A stretch of 64,000 bases of DNA from the NCBI GenBank assembly GCA_013399305.1, contig VXAI01000164.1, positions 179,501 through 243,500 of the forward strand, in the 5' to 3' direction. The DNA is from Rostratula benghalensis. Its lineage: Eukaryota > Chordata > Aves > Charadriiformes > Rostratulidae. The position numbers and the translations under genes were made by a program. Under the pieces are notes generated by a model. It was not told the DNA's origin, made no database searches, and saw only the letters and a program-made list of their open reading frames with translations. This document shows positions 36,234 to 50,420 of this stretch, piece after piece. The first letter of the stretch is position 1. Each line of letters starts with the position of its first letter.

Positions 36234-37157
36234 TTTGGGTTTGGGGTTTTGTTTTTTTTTTTTTGAGGACTAGCATTAGTACTGGTAATTCCTGGACTGA
36301 AGCAAGGTGCTGTATTAACAGCTGCAGAATTACTGGAAGCAACTTTGGAAATAGCCTATATGTACCAAGTTGCTGTAGCTGTGCCTCTGTCCTGAGCTAC
36401 TATCTTAATTTCTGGAAACTCTGTTTTCATTTACAACACATTTACAACTCGGTTCCAGGTGCTTTGATTGGGAAGGAAAACCACAAGACTGAGAAATTAA
36501 GGTAAGCAAGGCAGATACGAGTCTGCAGACATCTTAGGACCACAGATAGCTTCATGACATGTGAAGTGACCTAGTCACCTCATTGAGATATTCATTCAAC
36601 ATGTTCTTGGGGCTGATACTGAAAACTCAGTGTTAGTCATTGTGATGTTCCTGTAAGAAAGGAAGAGGATAATGCCAGATATCCCCATTTCAATACCAGG
36701 CACATCTTTTTTGGTGCCATGAGTCAATAACATTTAAGAATAGCCATGACATATTACCTGGCTCAGCCTCTTTGAGTGTCAGGAAGAAATTGAGCCCAGC
36801 GTGTGCCTTGACATTCCAGAAGAGCAAATGCATTTGTCAGAGCTGGGTTGTTCAGAGGATGTTACAACTGAATATGGATGAGTCTTACAACCCCTCTGTC
36901 TCCACTTCTCCAGGTAGAACCGCCCCTCTCAGATCAGCTAGTCAATAGTTCAGTTTAGCTATAATATCAACCCCCAAAAGGGAGATCTGAGCAGCTTGAA
37001 ACCTGATATGAGAATGGTTTTATCAGATGAACAGACACATTGGCACCCCCAGCTGGAAGCCAGTGATAGGAATGATATGCAATGTTCAAGCACACCGAAT
37101 ATTGAAGCCTTTGAAATCCTGAGATGGTCTTGGAAAACCCCTGACCAGCAACTCAAA

Positions 37158-37235
37158 CCACAGAATCACTATATGGTTGAGATTTGAAGGGACCCTCTGG
37201 AGGTCAGCTGGTCCAAACCCTCACAATCAAGCAGA
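37158..37235 (-). mobile_element. Short CR1 3'-terminal fragment
   Basis: Begins with CCACAGAATCACTATATGGT and continues with GAAGGGACCCTCTGGAGGTC and AGCTGGTCCAAACCCTCAC. This is the reverse complement of the avian CR1 tail. Only about 80 bases are clear; the boundary on the right is uncertain. Confidence 0.85.
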
Positions 37236-38146
37236 TCACACATCTATCAAAGCTGGTGCTGGAACCTAGCACTGGCCAGTCCCTTCCCTGTCAGAGGACT
37301 GTGGGAGCTTCTTCTTCCTGCCCCAGGCTATAGTGGAATTAGGGAATTATGTAGTTCCAAGAAGACTAGGGGGTCTGTGTCTGTGCTGAACATGATGCTG
37401 ATGATGGTGGGAGAAGCAAGTGTTATTGAAATAGTAGATGAAAAGCAAGAGGAGAACTTTCTTCTCTCTCTCATGCTGTCCTGTCTTCTTTCAGATCAAG
37501 CTCTGCTGTGTGGCTAATCAAGAGAGGGAGTAGCAGAGAGATCATCTGAGCAGAGCCCAGTATTTGATTTGGAGGATGACAGTGAAAATGTCTTATTTTG
37601 CTTTAGTGGCTAAGTGACCAACCCCTACTGCCCAACCTTCTGTGCACTAGAGACTGGCCATAATGTGCTGGTGTGCTCAAAGTCACTGCAAAGGTCTCTC
37701 CCTCACAGCTGCCATTGAGCAGATCTCCAGCAGGGGAGAGGATGAGAGTATACATGTTTGCCTGCAGGAGAGGGAATGAGGAGCAGTCCCGCAGTGAATG
37801 GGACAGATTCTGCATCTGGCAAAATGTTTGAATTCTTTACCAAAGCTTGTCACAACCTTCCAAAGCACCAGTATGCTCTCTCTCTCCCATACTGCTATTT
37901 GGCTCCCACCTTCTTTCCTCAGCTGCTGAGAAGCTCCCCCTGACCTTGGCAGAGGAGAGGAGGTCCTGGTTTGGGGCTTGACACACTCCTGAGCTGGAAG
38001 GGAAGCTGCTGAGGTGTTCAGGGTGTTGGACTTGTTACCCCTGCTGCCCCATGCCCTGTTGCAGGAGTCCTCAGCTCCCATGGACACCTACTTAGGTATT
38101 TAAATCCATTTCATGCACTGGATGTTGTGCTGCCAAGGGCTGTCAT

Positions 38147-38545
38147 CTCATAGAATCATAGAGTCATAAAGTGGTTAGAGTTGGAAAGAATCTTAAAAAC
38201 TACCTAGTTCCAGCCCTCTTCCATGAGCAGGGACAACTCCCACCAGACCAGGTTGGTCAAAGCCCCATCCAACCTGGCTTTGACCACCTCCAGGAATGGG
38301 GCATCCACAGCTTCTTTGGGCAACCTGTTCCAGTGTCTCACCAGCCTTATGGTAAAGAATTTCTTCCTAACATCTAATCTAAAACTCCCCTCTTTCAGTT
38401 TAAAACCATTAACCCTCATCCTATTACTACACTCCCTGATAAAAAGGCCCTCTCTACCTTTCCCACAGGCCCCCTTTACGTACCAGAAGGCTGTTATATA
38501 AGGTTTCCCTGGAGCCTTCTCTTCTCCAGGCTGATCAGTTGCTCT
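38147..38545 (-). mobile_element. CR1 LINE 3' fragment with intact C-terminal frame
   Basis: Minus-strand CR1 3' end. It starts at the terminal tail (TCATAGAATCATAGAGTCAT on the plus strand) and runs to about CTTCTCCAGGCTGATC. On the minus strand, 38204-38554 is open for 116 codons. It includes RLDVRKKFFTIRLVRHWNRL and VDAPFLEVVKARLDGALTNL, the characteristic C-terminal end of CR1 ORF2. The open frame and near-consensus sequence suggest a relatively recent insertion, but it is 5'-truncated and cannot move on its own. Confidence 0.95.
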
Positions 38546-38747
38546 TGGCAGCATTTGGTCAAGAAATGTGGGAGCTGCTCAGGGGCAGCAGTGGCGCTCA
38601 GGAGGCCAGTAGATGTGCTCAGGTGAAAGAGCTGCTCAGACCTTGAAGACAGGAGTCTGGTGGATGAGGGAGAGAGTTTGAGCTCTGCAAAGAGGAAGGA
38701 ACTACTTTCCATGTCTAAAATGCACTTAACCTAAGTTAAACTAAGTT

Positions 38748-40090
38748 ACTGGGTAACCATAGACCAGTCAGCCTCACCTCTATCCCTGGAAAGGTAATGG
38801 AACAACTTATCCTTGGTGCTGTCTCTAGGCATATCAAATATAAGAGGGTCATAAGAGGCAGTCAACAAAAATAATGCTTAACCAACCTGATAGCCTTTTA
38901 TGAAGACATAACCAGGTGGATAGATGATGGCAAAGCAGTGGATGTGGTCTATCCTGACTTCAGTAAAGCATTCGACACCATCTCCCACACCATCCTTGCA
39001 TCCAAACTGAGGAAACGTGCCCTGAACGATAGGGTAGTAGGGTGGATTGTGAACTGGCTGAAGGATAGAAGCCAGTGAGTTGTGGTTAATGTGATGGAGT
39101 CTAGTTGGAGGCCTGTCTTTAGTGGAGTCCCTCAGGGATCAGTACTGGGACCAGTATTATTCAATATATTCATCAATGACTGCACTGTCAGCAAGTTGCT
39201 GATGACATCAAACTGGTAGGAGTGGCTGACATGTCCAAAGGCCATGCTGCCATCCAGCAAGACCTAGACAGGCTGGAGAGTTGGACAGGGAGAAATTTAA
39301 TGAAATATAACAAGGGCAAGTGTAGAGTCTTGCATCTGGGCAAGAACAACCCCAGGTACCAGTATAGGTTGGGAAATAACATGTTGGAGAGCAGCGTAGG
39401 GGAAAAGGGATCTGGGGGTCTTGGTGGACAGCAGGATGACCGTGAGCCAACTCTGTGCCCTTGTGGCCAAGAAGGCCAATGGCATCCTGGGGTGTATTAG
39501 AAGGGGAGTGGTTAGTAGGTCGAGAGAGGTCCTCCTCCCCCTCTCCTCTGCCCTGGTGAGACCCCATCTGGAATATTGTGTCCAGTTCTGGGCCCCTCCA
39601 TTCAAGAAGGACAGGAAACTGCTTGAGAGAGTCCAGCGTAGAGCCACAAAGATGATGAAGGGAGTGGAGCATCTCCTGTATGAGGAAAGGCTGAGGGAGC
39701 TGGGTCTCTTCAGCTTGGAGAAGAGGATACTGAGGGGTGACTTCATTAATGTTTATAAACATGTAAAGGGTGAGTGTCACGAGGATGGAGCCAGGATCTT
39801 CTCAGTGATGGCCAATGATAGGACAAGGGGCAATGGGTGCAAGCTGGAACATAAGAGGTTCCACTTAAATAGGAGGAAAAAACTCCTTCACGGTGAGGGT
39901 GACGGAGCACTGGAGTGGGCTGCCCAGAGAGGTGGTGGAGTCTCCTTCTCTGGAGACATTCAAAACCCGCCTGGATGTGTTCCTGTGTGACCTGCTCTAG
40001 GTGTTCCTGCTCTGGTAGGGGGATTGGATTAGATGATATTTCAAGGTCCCTTCCAATCCCTGATATTCTGTGATTATGTGACTCTGTGAA
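38748..40090 (+). mobile_element. CR1 LINE copy: reverse transcriptase fragment, C-terminal frame and 3' tail
   Basis: 5'-truncated CR1 on the plus strand, about 1.34 kb. It starts at GGGTAACCATAGACCAGTCA, which encodes the NHRPVSLTS motif. Reverse transcriptase pieces follow: DFSKAFDTISH near 38956 and [15 protein letters not shown] from 39121. The frame is broken by an in-frame TGA at 39076-39078 and by a one-base loss in the catalytic ADD box near 39194-39205. The C-terminal part at 39421-39990 remains open for 189 codons ([32 protein letters not shown] blocks). The 3' end has the imperfect ATTCTGTG-type repeat typical of CR1. It is inactive. Confidence 0.95.
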
Positions 40091-42093
40091 CCTAAGAAGT
40101 GTATGTAGACCATTCTGAATTAGACTGAGATTTAGGTGGAGTTCTGGGTGATTGTTTTTTTCTTTATAGGAGGATCTACCATAAGGTAGGGTACGTTATA
40201 GGGTGTGTACACTCTTTGTAAAGGACTATATCTAGCCTTAGAAAATGAATATATTTTGTATTAGTAAATTGGGTAGTATTCTTCCCTTTGGTGTATGTTT
40301 TCTTAATCTCTAATTTGCTATCCCATTATGACAGTGAGTTTAGCTATTTCAAATCATACATATGCATAGATATGGGCATATGCTGTCTCTTTTTTAAAGC
40401 TTTTGTCATTTGGTGATATTATAGTTGCTCTGAATGAAAATCCTTTAAGAAGTGTTCCAAGAGAAATGAAGATATTTCAATCAAACTAAAAAGAAAATGC
40501 AAATTACATTTAAGCAGAGTAGAGTTGTCCAGTAGAAACAATTATTTGCCCCCCTGTGTGTATCTTGGAAAAACTCATCTATGTTATTCTTCACTCAGGG
40601 GTGCAATATCATTATTTTGAAGATACATATTGTTAGGGCTTTTTTTCTTTGTTTTACAGGGAAGATGTATTCCTCACAGAAATTTTTCAGAGGAGCAATC
40701 AATAGACAGAATGAATTGTCTGTTGTTAGATCTGAAATGCATGTCTGCAAACAGTACATGTTTTCACTTTATGGTGCTCTAACAAGCATCATGGTTGAAT
40801 CATAATAAACATATGATCCCCCTATCAAAAACACATATACACACACAAAAAATCACATTTTACTCTACCTTCAGTGTCTTTGACAGCATCATATTTAAAT
40901 GCCTGAAGGAATTTATACAGTAGTTATAATACAAAATCCATAGCCAGACCACTAGAATTCAAATATGTAAGCCTTTAAAAAATGGAAAATAGCCAGGCAG
41001 CATTCAGTTGCATGAATGCTCCATTATTTTTGCTTTCCTTGCATTCAGAAAGAATTCATAAGAAGATGTCTCCTCATCTGCTATATCCCCACCTGTAAAG
41101 CATGCTTGCACATTCTTTCAATGTGTACATCATTACTGGGGATCAAATTTTCATATATGCATATGAATCTCTTCCTCCCCATGCTGGTTCCTTGCTTCTG
41201 CTTAGGAAACAAATCTGGCACAGTTGGTGGAGGACTACTCTGATGCTTATTCTTGTGAGGACAGCTATGGAAGAATTAGGAGAGCACTGCCTCCATTCCC
41301 ACCCAGTCAAGGTTGGTGGAAATTATCACTTCCACCAAAAAGTTAGTCTGGAGCTCATCTGCTTGCCCAGAGAAGATGAGGGACCTTGGTGGGTTCCTAC
41401 TGCTCCCTTAGCAAGAGCTTTCTACACAGTTATACTCCTACCCTCTCTCCCTATACTGAAACTTAAGTATACTAACTAGCTAATAGTTGATGTTGAATTC
41501 TATTGAATTATTTTCCCGAGACAAACAAATGAAAAGACTTCTATCATGATGAAAAGCTCAGTTCTTTAAACTAACCTCAATTAAATCAACCCACTGGCCA
41601 GCATAGTATATTCCTCTACTGCAAAACCCACTCATCTTTACAGTTCTGTTTTGGCATGGGAACACCTTCATTTTGATCTCATTAAAAAAAAGTTCTTATT
41701 TACTCAGTTTGGAGGTGCAGAATGGGCAGGCCTGTAATCCATAAGGGTAGAAACACTTGCTGCTCATTTCTAAATCCTACCTAGGCATAAGTTTTTGCTT
41801 AAATGTATCTGAAATTTGACATTTCAAAGCATAGTCTTTTGTAAACTAGAGGGAACTGAAACTGTTAGACTTGCAATCTGGAATCTGTTAGACCTACAGG
41901 GAATTTATTTCTCTCATCTGCATTCCCAGGTTTACAGACAGTCCTCAAAAAAAAGAACTGGATTGAACCACTGAGGATTATAGTAGCAGCACCTAGAGAC
42001 CCACTCAGTGAAAAGCTCTGTACCAAGACCTGATCGTAAGTCCTTAGAGAGGTGAGGAGATTCAGTGTAAGCAGACAAAGATAGGATAAAAAA
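40091..42093. other. AT-rich stretch without a recognised gene
   Basis: No exon, RNA gene or clear transposon was seen. A short CA-rich patch is present near 40833-40852. Confidence 0.5.
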
Positions 42094-42185
42094 AGGCACA
42101 GGGAAATTAAGTAGTTTTCCCAAGAGGATACCAACCTTTGGTGGCGGAGCCAGCCATTAATTCCAGGTTTTGTGATTTCTAGTGG
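42094..42185 (-). repeat. MIR-like SINE relic
   Basis: GGCACAGGGAAATTAAGTAG, TTTTCCCAAGAGGATACC and GGCGGAGCCAGCCATTAATT follow the reverse complement of MIR (ggcacagagaggttaagtg, cttgcccaaggtcac, ggcagagccaggatt). Confidence 0.6.
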
Positions 42186-45100
42186 GGTGTCCCATGATGT
42201 GTCACGCTGCCCCCTAACACTTGTGGAGTGCATTTCTTTTTATATTGCTGCATATCTCCCCTGGTCTATATAGACACATCTATATTTAACATGCAGACAG
42301 GGTTCTCTATATATACAGATAATTCTCTATGTATTTACTAATTTGTCATACATACCACATTTCAAAAAAGGTAAATATTTTAAATATTTCATTCAAAATG
42401 CTATCTGTATGATTTTCTCCTTTAGAAATATCCAGAATGTCATGCACTTTTCCTTCCCATTTTGAAAAGGAATCCTTTCTTGCCTGCAGAGAGAAAGGCA
42501 CTGATATTGAAATTTCCACAAAGAGTTTGTCCCTTGAGTGTTCTTACAGGCATTTGTGCTGAAGAGATGTTAACACAAGCAGCGTTTTACATGAAATATA
42601 TTCCCATTGCTCAGAGTTCTGCTGCTTGATGCTTGCAACGCTGCAGCTCCCTACGTTTCCCAGCCCTCCAAGGAACCCTGCAGCAAAAATAAGGAAGCCA
42701 GGACTCAATATTTGGATTTAAAACAAAACAAAACAAAACAAGCAGATGAAATAACACTTCAAGGTTTTTGTTTTATATGCAACACCGAAGGGAGGAAATA
42801 TACTAGGTTTGGGACCACTTTAAATCAACTTCTTTAGTCCTGTGTGGCTAGACCAGTCTTTGCTTGTGGTGAGGACAGAGGCAGGTGGGTGCTGACCCCC
42901 ACTACTGTTATTCTTGATGCAAACCCACTCAGCCCATCACCAGGGGGTGAGCCATCTCCCCAAAGTGGGCAGAGGGCCTTTTTCATTGCATTCTGACAGT
43001 GAGGAGCTCTTCTTGAAGGGATGGGGATTGTCCCCTGACCTGAGGCTGGGACGGGCTTCACTCACGCTGACAGAGTGCTTCCAAGGTGAACCACCGGTGT
43101 TATGTAAATGTTGATTTTTATTGCTGCGGGTATGGGTAGAGATTAACCATCCCAGCTGGCAAGGGAACTGAAGTGAAGCCTCCTTCCCCACCTCTGATCT
43201 TAGATCAAAAGCTTCATCCCTGCCTGCCGCACCCTGCTCCTGCAAGGAGCCATGCTGGGAGGGCAATGCCAGGGGCACCCAGATGGCATGGCCACCCCAT
43301 ATGTCCCAGCTCTTGAGGGACAGCCCGGCAAACACCTGCTATGGGTCTGGGTGCTGCGGGAGGACAGAGAGGAGGAGCAGGAGGACATTCTGGAGAGGAG
43401 TTGGGAAAAGGAGGGAAAGACAGAAAACACCACACCAGGATATGCTTTGCACAGATGTTAAAACACAGAAATATCTCTACTAATTGCAGCAAGTTTGGCA
43501 GAAATGAAGCCTAATAGGCCTCCTTCATATGATTGTGTGACTAAACACCAGATGCCCTAAAGGCACAAACTGACAAGGCTGTGTAAATCTTCAGTAAAGT
43601 GTCTGTGATCCTTCTGACATAGGATGTTGAAGGGCAGCCCCCAGAGCAGCCATCCTCCTGGGGGGCCAGAAGCTGGAGGAGTAGGGGTGGAGGCATAGAG
43701 GTTGTATATTAAAAAACCTAGCACCAAAATCAAATGTATGACAAAGATGCCCTTGAGAGTGCATTTTGATAAAAAAGCCATTTTTCTGGAAAAGTTGCAA
43801 AACTACAAATACTTTCTTCCTTTTTTGCTCCCCTATCACAGTACTTCTGTCCACAGTCATGAAGAGAACCGGATCCTTTATGAGTGATCTTGGTGCCTTA
43901 TGGGGAGAGAGTTATTTTGGATTTATCCAAGAGTGTTGTAAACCACATGGCCCTTCTCTCTCCATCCTTATCTTTGAAATGTCTCGAGAGACATCTTATT
44001 TTTATGACTGCTCATGGACTCTAAGCCTGAGGAGCTGTTTTTGGGAATGCATATGATCCCTGTCACATCAAATGACCACAGTCTAATGTCAGCACTGTCT
44101 GTGGAATGTAAAGTAGTTGCTACGTCCCAGCTCTCCATATGCAGTTCCCCAAAATCCAGGATTTTGAATCTGAAATTCCCCTTTCAGTATTTTCAATAAT
44201 TTGAAACTCTTTATTTAAAGGGTTAATGCATTATATTTTGCCTCCATGTGCTCTGTGGTCAGGAAAACACACAGAGATTGCTCTTAAGAAATTTTTATCT
44301 GCATTTGTGGTTAATGTGCATAACTGCCTTCAGGAACATTGTGGTACCATGCCAATGATTATTCTTGCTCCATAGTACAGTAAAACTTTACAATTTTAAA
44401 TCACTGGCACAATGCCTTTTTAGGTTATGCCAGAAATACCAGGTATCAGTTTCAATAAAGTTGCAGCATTTCATTTTGATGTTTAAATTTATTGCTACCA
44501 CGAGAACAGTAATCTGCAATATACCTGCAGGTCAAAATTAAGAAATTAACATCATAGAAATAAAACTTTTAGGGCTTTTCTCCCTGCTCTAAAATGGCAC
44601 AAAACAGACATTTGAATTTTTTAAAGACAGAATTTTTCTAATGGATAAAATCCATGGAAAGATGTGTGGCTAACATTATTATTAGGACAAATTCTGGGGA
44701 AAATGAGGACCGTCAAAATAAGAAATCAAGCAAGTGTGTACTGGCATGTGTACTTTAACATGAATTACTGGACATGTGAGTGAAATTTTGAGGGCTTGTG
44801 ATAACAATCCTGTCTTTTGTAAGATAAAATCAGAGGGTGTTTCTGTGAAACTGATGTATGATTCAGCCTCCTTGACACCCTAGTGGACTTAAATATGACA
44901 GAGCACATCACTAAGCATCTGAGGAGGTAATAAATACTTTTAGTAAAGGTATATTCCTCTTTGGTGATGGTCACTGTCAGGCTTTTAAGTTTGTTCTGGC
45001 TCTTCTTGATAAAGAAATAGCTCACATAAATGTTACTGCAATGTCAAATGATAACTAGCTGATCTCATTTTCCAAACTACCTCACCTATTGCTCACTGTG

Positions 45101-48100
45101 AGTTTGGTTACTCATTTTAGACACCATTTATTTCTGTTTCACACAGACTTACGTCATGCTGCCATATGTCAGTGGCAACCTTGATGTTGGGAATGACTAC
45201 TCTTGTACCTGTGAGTCTAAATGTTAGAGGTTAATTAAATATGTCTCGAATGCTTACTTTTCTCATGTTGCTATCCAGAGTTTTGGTCCCAAATTGAAAG
45301 GGACAAAATATAGGAAAAGACTGTGGCCTGGGAGGGATGACTTCACAGGAATACTTATTTTCTGGAATATGAAAGCAGTTGGGTAATGTAGGAGAAGCAG
45401 TAGGCTGAATGATTGGGGTTTGTGTATTAATGACTAAGTGTGTATCACACCAAAGGTCATTCATTTCATGTACAAATATGCAAGTCTCAGTCTGTCTGCC
45501 ACATTTCTCCATCATCTGGACTTATGACCGTGGTGGGGAGGCCTCAGTTCTATGATTTTGTTCCTGCTGATGTAGTTATTGCACAGCTAATAGTCATGTT
45601 TCCCCAGAGGCTGAAGGAATTGTAGTAGATGGGAGAAATTGCTTCTACAACAATGAGCTCTGTAACCTAACTATTCTCTTTCTCACCAACAGGCAATAGA
45701 GTTTGGATGAGCACATCTCTTTGGTGAATGAGCAGGAGGATGTTTCCTCTGAGTTCATGCAGAGGCTTATTAAATTTTAGGTAAGACCACAAAAGGTCAG
45801 TTCGCTCACTGAAATTGTAATTTCAAAAGAGTATGCCACAGACATCAAGTACTACCAGCCAAAGCATAGCTTGGAAATTACTTACAAGCTCAGTGTCCAT
45901 GTCTGAGAAACCTGAGTGAGGACTTTCTTTATAAGCAAGTGTTAGCAGGTTAACTTTCCTTCTAACTGGCAAACCTATTTGAATCTACTTGTAGGGTAAG
46001 GAAAAAATCTTAGCATTAAAGAGACTATTTCATCTTGTGACATAAGAACCCTCTGGTAAGAGGGTGATGTGTAAGCAGGTCATCACAGCACGTCTTCATG
46101 TTACTGTGAGATATCGGATGTCATGTGCATAGCAAACAGACGTGCTATTGCCTTTGATCAGTTACAGACATAGGCGTAGGAAGGCAAGTGCCCATGTGCT
46201 TCACACAAAGGCAATGACACATCGTAGATCACACTTACTGTATCACCATATACCTGATCATATAACCCAACCCCTAAAGCTGGAACAAAACCATCCATGA
46301 TTAAAAAACTTGAATGTGGGAGTCCTCTTATAAAATTGTCCCTGCCACAGTCAGAAAGAAGGAAGACTTTTATTACATAAATCTAAAGAGGCATCTTCTC
46401 TTTCCTTCCTTGGAAGCACTGTTTCTTTGCTACCAATGCTGACTCAGCTGAACACCAGCTAACTGCAATACTTTGCTTTCCAGTGAGGTATGATTCTCAA
46501 CAGCATACAGATCTCTACCCTAGAAAACTGGGTTGGTTTGGTTTTTTTTTTTTTTTTCATCTTCTTCAACTGGTATTTCAGACACTTCCTCACAGATAAG
46601 TAAAATTTCTTAGAGTTACATCTGTCTTAGACTGAGTATGGCCTGAGCATGACCCTGAGCACCAATGCGTTAAAGGAGTGCTGAGTAAAAGGAAACACTT
46701 TTCCCTCATTTACCTTCTCTGCCTAGATATTTCCATACCTTCTTGTGGAGGTACCTCAATACAAGCTTAAAGATGCACCTTATTGACTTAAGTCTGGGAA
46801 AAAAAATTATCCTGGAGTCAAGTACTTCCCCTTAAGTGACTGTATGGACAAAAGGAATCTGAGTGAACAATTCAAGATTTAAAAATAAATAATACTCCTT
46901 ACTAAAATATCCATACTGCATCAATAACTGAATAAAAACATACTTTAATCGAAGTGTGAATTCCTTTCCTCAGTTATTAGGAAAAGGTTTGCTTTCCATT
47001 TGAATCTTATGCTGCTATATATTTCTTTTTTATTATTATTAAAAATGTCTTTATTGAAAGTATTTCTATAAGGCTCAGGAGACTTGGCAATCATTTTTAT
47101 TGCATTGATCAGTTCCACTTGCATACAAATTGTTCTGTTTGAATTGACTGCTGCAACACATCTTTTTAATATAAACTGTTCCATTGATTCTGATATAAAT
47201 AACACACAGAGTGCTTCAAATCATAAAAACAGCAGTTTTGGTGATTCTTACCAGAATCTACTATGTATCAGACAACAACAGCAAGCAACCAAACAAAATG
47301 CAACTGTAAGAACCTGTGAAACCCTTAGCTTTTAGAAAATTTTCTCCTCCTGGCTTTGTCAGCACCCATTTGTCTGTCTATTATACCCTTAATGTGCACA
47401 TTTTGCACAGATTTTTGCATTCATGAAAAAAAATGAAGAAAATAATAATCTAATCTAATAATCTAACAAATGTAATGTGGGTACTCAGATAAAAAGAAAG
47501 AAAAAGATGAGTAAAAAGTGCATTCAGCTGTTTTAGTTTTGGTTTGAACTTTTATTCTGGGGGGAGGGGTTGTTGCCTTATCGGTATTGACTGCCTTTCT
47601 GCTCAAGTAGAGCGATAGCTACATGCTCCCAGAGCACACTTGTTGTACTGCAAACATATCTGCTGCTTTTAGGAGAGCTTGGCTAAACTGCACTTTATGT
47701 TGAAACCAGATGTCTCAGTCATGGTGCTGGGCCTGAATGCAGTGATGAGGTTTGCTCTTCTGGAGAATATTTCAGCAACCCACACCTCCTCAATCTGCAC
47801 TCCATTTCTTTAACTTCTGAGTTATCAGCAGTGGATTTAAGATAGATATCTATTTCTGTCTTTCCAGTCAGACATCCCATACATGTATGACTAGCCTCAC
47901 ATTTACATGCTGACTGCTGTCTGGGGTTACTTCTGGTTCCCCAAGACCCTGCAGTTAGGCAATACACCCTGATTTCCTTGGCTGCCAGTCAGAGCTCACT
48001 AACAGGAGCCTAGAAGCAAGGTTCAGCTGAGATTTGCTGAAACAAGGGTGATTTGACCCAGTGGGTTCCAGTTTGTAATAGTAGTTACTGAAACTGAGGT

Positions 48101-50420
48101 ATAAAGATGAAAGTGCCTTCCAAGGGAGCATCCATCCAGTTCATCTGTGTTGGAAGAGATACAGCTGTCATGTGTCTGGGTTTTGTTGATCTTGCCACAT
48201 TTTCTGACTGGAATATCCCTCCTTCTGGACTGCTGAAGATCTAGAAATCCATGCCAAATAGACACATATTTTTCAGATCCTGTCTGGACAGAGTTTCTGG
48301 GTAGAGAAAGAAGACACAGCTGGGAAATCTGAATCCTAAGCAGATATTCTGGCTAAGTATAGTGCCCAACATACTGAAGGCAGGTAAAGGCCTCTGAACA
48401 TGCCGTATGCTGCATGTGCAGATGCATTGTTGCCCAGGACATTTCTAGAAGACTTGTAGAAGTGCTAGGAAGAAAAGTCATTGAGGTTGTAGACACTATA
48501 TAGGGAGGGGTAAGTAAAAGCATTCACTGTGCAGCTCTCCAGCTAAATTATGTCTTTGTTCATGTATTGGCCTTGGTTTCCTAGTTAGATTTTACACTAA
48601 AACCTGGGGCACATTATCACATGTCCTTGCCCTACAACTGTGGTGGTCTCTTTGTTGATCAGCAGCAGTTACGGATCACAGCTTTGATGTGCTTAAGACA
48701 GCACAAATTGGAAGAAAGCCTGATGCCACATTGTTTCATTTCACATAAAAGGACACCATAGGTTTTGGGTTGGATTTTTGGGTGGGTTTTTTGGGGTATT
48801 TTTTTTGGGTGGTTTTTTACTTTTAAAAAAGGCTATTTAAATCAACAGGGGGTTGCCCATGTTTCCTTAGACTGCAAAGCAATGGATGAAGGGATGGCAT
48901 TTGTTTCTTCCCCAGTGTTTTGGTTGGGTTTTTAAGTAAAGAAAAGGAGAAAAATGCCCCAGATACTCTCACCCATCTTTCAGCAGTCCATTAGCAAACA
49001 AGTCCTTGGTAGGAGGTAAAAACAGAGCATTTACCATGCTCTAAGGTGGACAGTGGGGCAGAAGCAATACTGATTGGCTTGTAGTAGCAGCAGTATTTCA
49101 TGTCATGTTGGATCTCTTCCTTCAACCACAGCCAGCTTGATGCTTCCTTTTCCTTCCTTCCCTCTGCTGACTGAATTTTCCCTTTGCGTACAATACAGCA
49201 TCAAGGAGTGGGTGAGATTCCACATTTCCTGACAGTGCTGAGTTTATCTGGTTATCTCTTAAAGAAAGAGCCAGCTACTTCCCAAAAAACCTCCTCGTGT
49301 GAGCTTGACATTCTTTGTAGAACTTGCCTCACCTATGTTTTCCTTGTCTCATCAGAAATCTGTTATTATCTGCTTGTTTCCTCATGCTTTGAGCAGACTC
49401 GGGAGCAAGGCTGCCCTCTCCAAGCAGCTCTGGACAGCTTGCCTTTGTCTCCTCAGCTAGCACATTCTAATAACAGTTTAGATGCTCCTATCCAGATTGT
49501 GGAAAATTTCTGTGAAAAATGGAAAAGTATGATCAGCTTCAGTTATGGACTACAGTGACAGGATGGGGAAAGTGAAGCTGTTTTTCTATTTGCATTGTGC
49601 TCCATGGAGACAGCGAAGCTTTACTAGGGTTTAGTTGAATAATGAGCCACTACACAGAGGACCCTGCATATCACTTTACAAACAGTTCCTCACGGAGTTT
49701 GTATTAATTATCCTGTTCCTTCTGATTAGATTCAGCTGATTTCTCACTCACTCTCACATGACTTTGTGCAAGGCTCTATGATGCCTTGTGAGAACAGCAA
49801 TGACACATCCAAGCTGATATAGTCATTAGATAGCCTGAGAACTCACACTTTCTGCTGTGGTCATTTGCTTGCAAACAGATACTGCTATGATGGAATGAAG
49901 GTCTCTGTACATGTAAAAATTGCTGCAAATCTGTAGTGAAGATTGTCAGGGGAAAATGGCCAGACTGTCAAATCTACTTTTCAAAGATGTGCATCTTACA
50001 ATGCTGACGTATGGCTATGAAGTTTTATTCTCATTACAGATCTGGTAATACAAACATTAGCAGCTATAACTTTCTCAGTTTTGTAGTTTTCACTCTCTGT
50101 CTGGTGTTGCCCTGTATCATGCTGCAACTGGGCAGGTGACAGATTCCATGTAATTCTGCAGCAGGAAGGAAGGAGAGAAGAGGACTTTCCTGTGAACTCA
50201 GAGATGATAATGAAGGAGACCATTTTTTTTTTTTTTTTTTTCAGGCCACAGGATATAAAAAGAGCTTGAATAGAAGAGAACACCAAAAGACATGTTCAAA
50301 AGTGGTGTTGGATTGGTACCTTTTTTACCTTTTTGCCTCGTAGCTCCAGGGTTTGTGTGACTTAGGTCTATCATTTTCTTTCTCAGTGGTTATGAAATGT
50401 CCAGACCTAAAGAAGAACTG
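42186..50420. other. Long stretch with no recognisable gene
   Basis: About 8 kb. All frames are short and lack family motifs. Minor contents are an (AAAAC)n run at about 42720-42742 and a G/T-rich tract at 48761-48820. Confidence 0.55.
48761..48820 (+). repeat. G/T-rich tract with five G runs
   Basis: Five runs of three or four G separated by T-rich spacers. Two of the spacers are about 10 bases, longer than the 1-7 bases of the usual quadruplex motif. A quadruplex is therefore possible but not strongly predicted. Confidence 0.5.
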
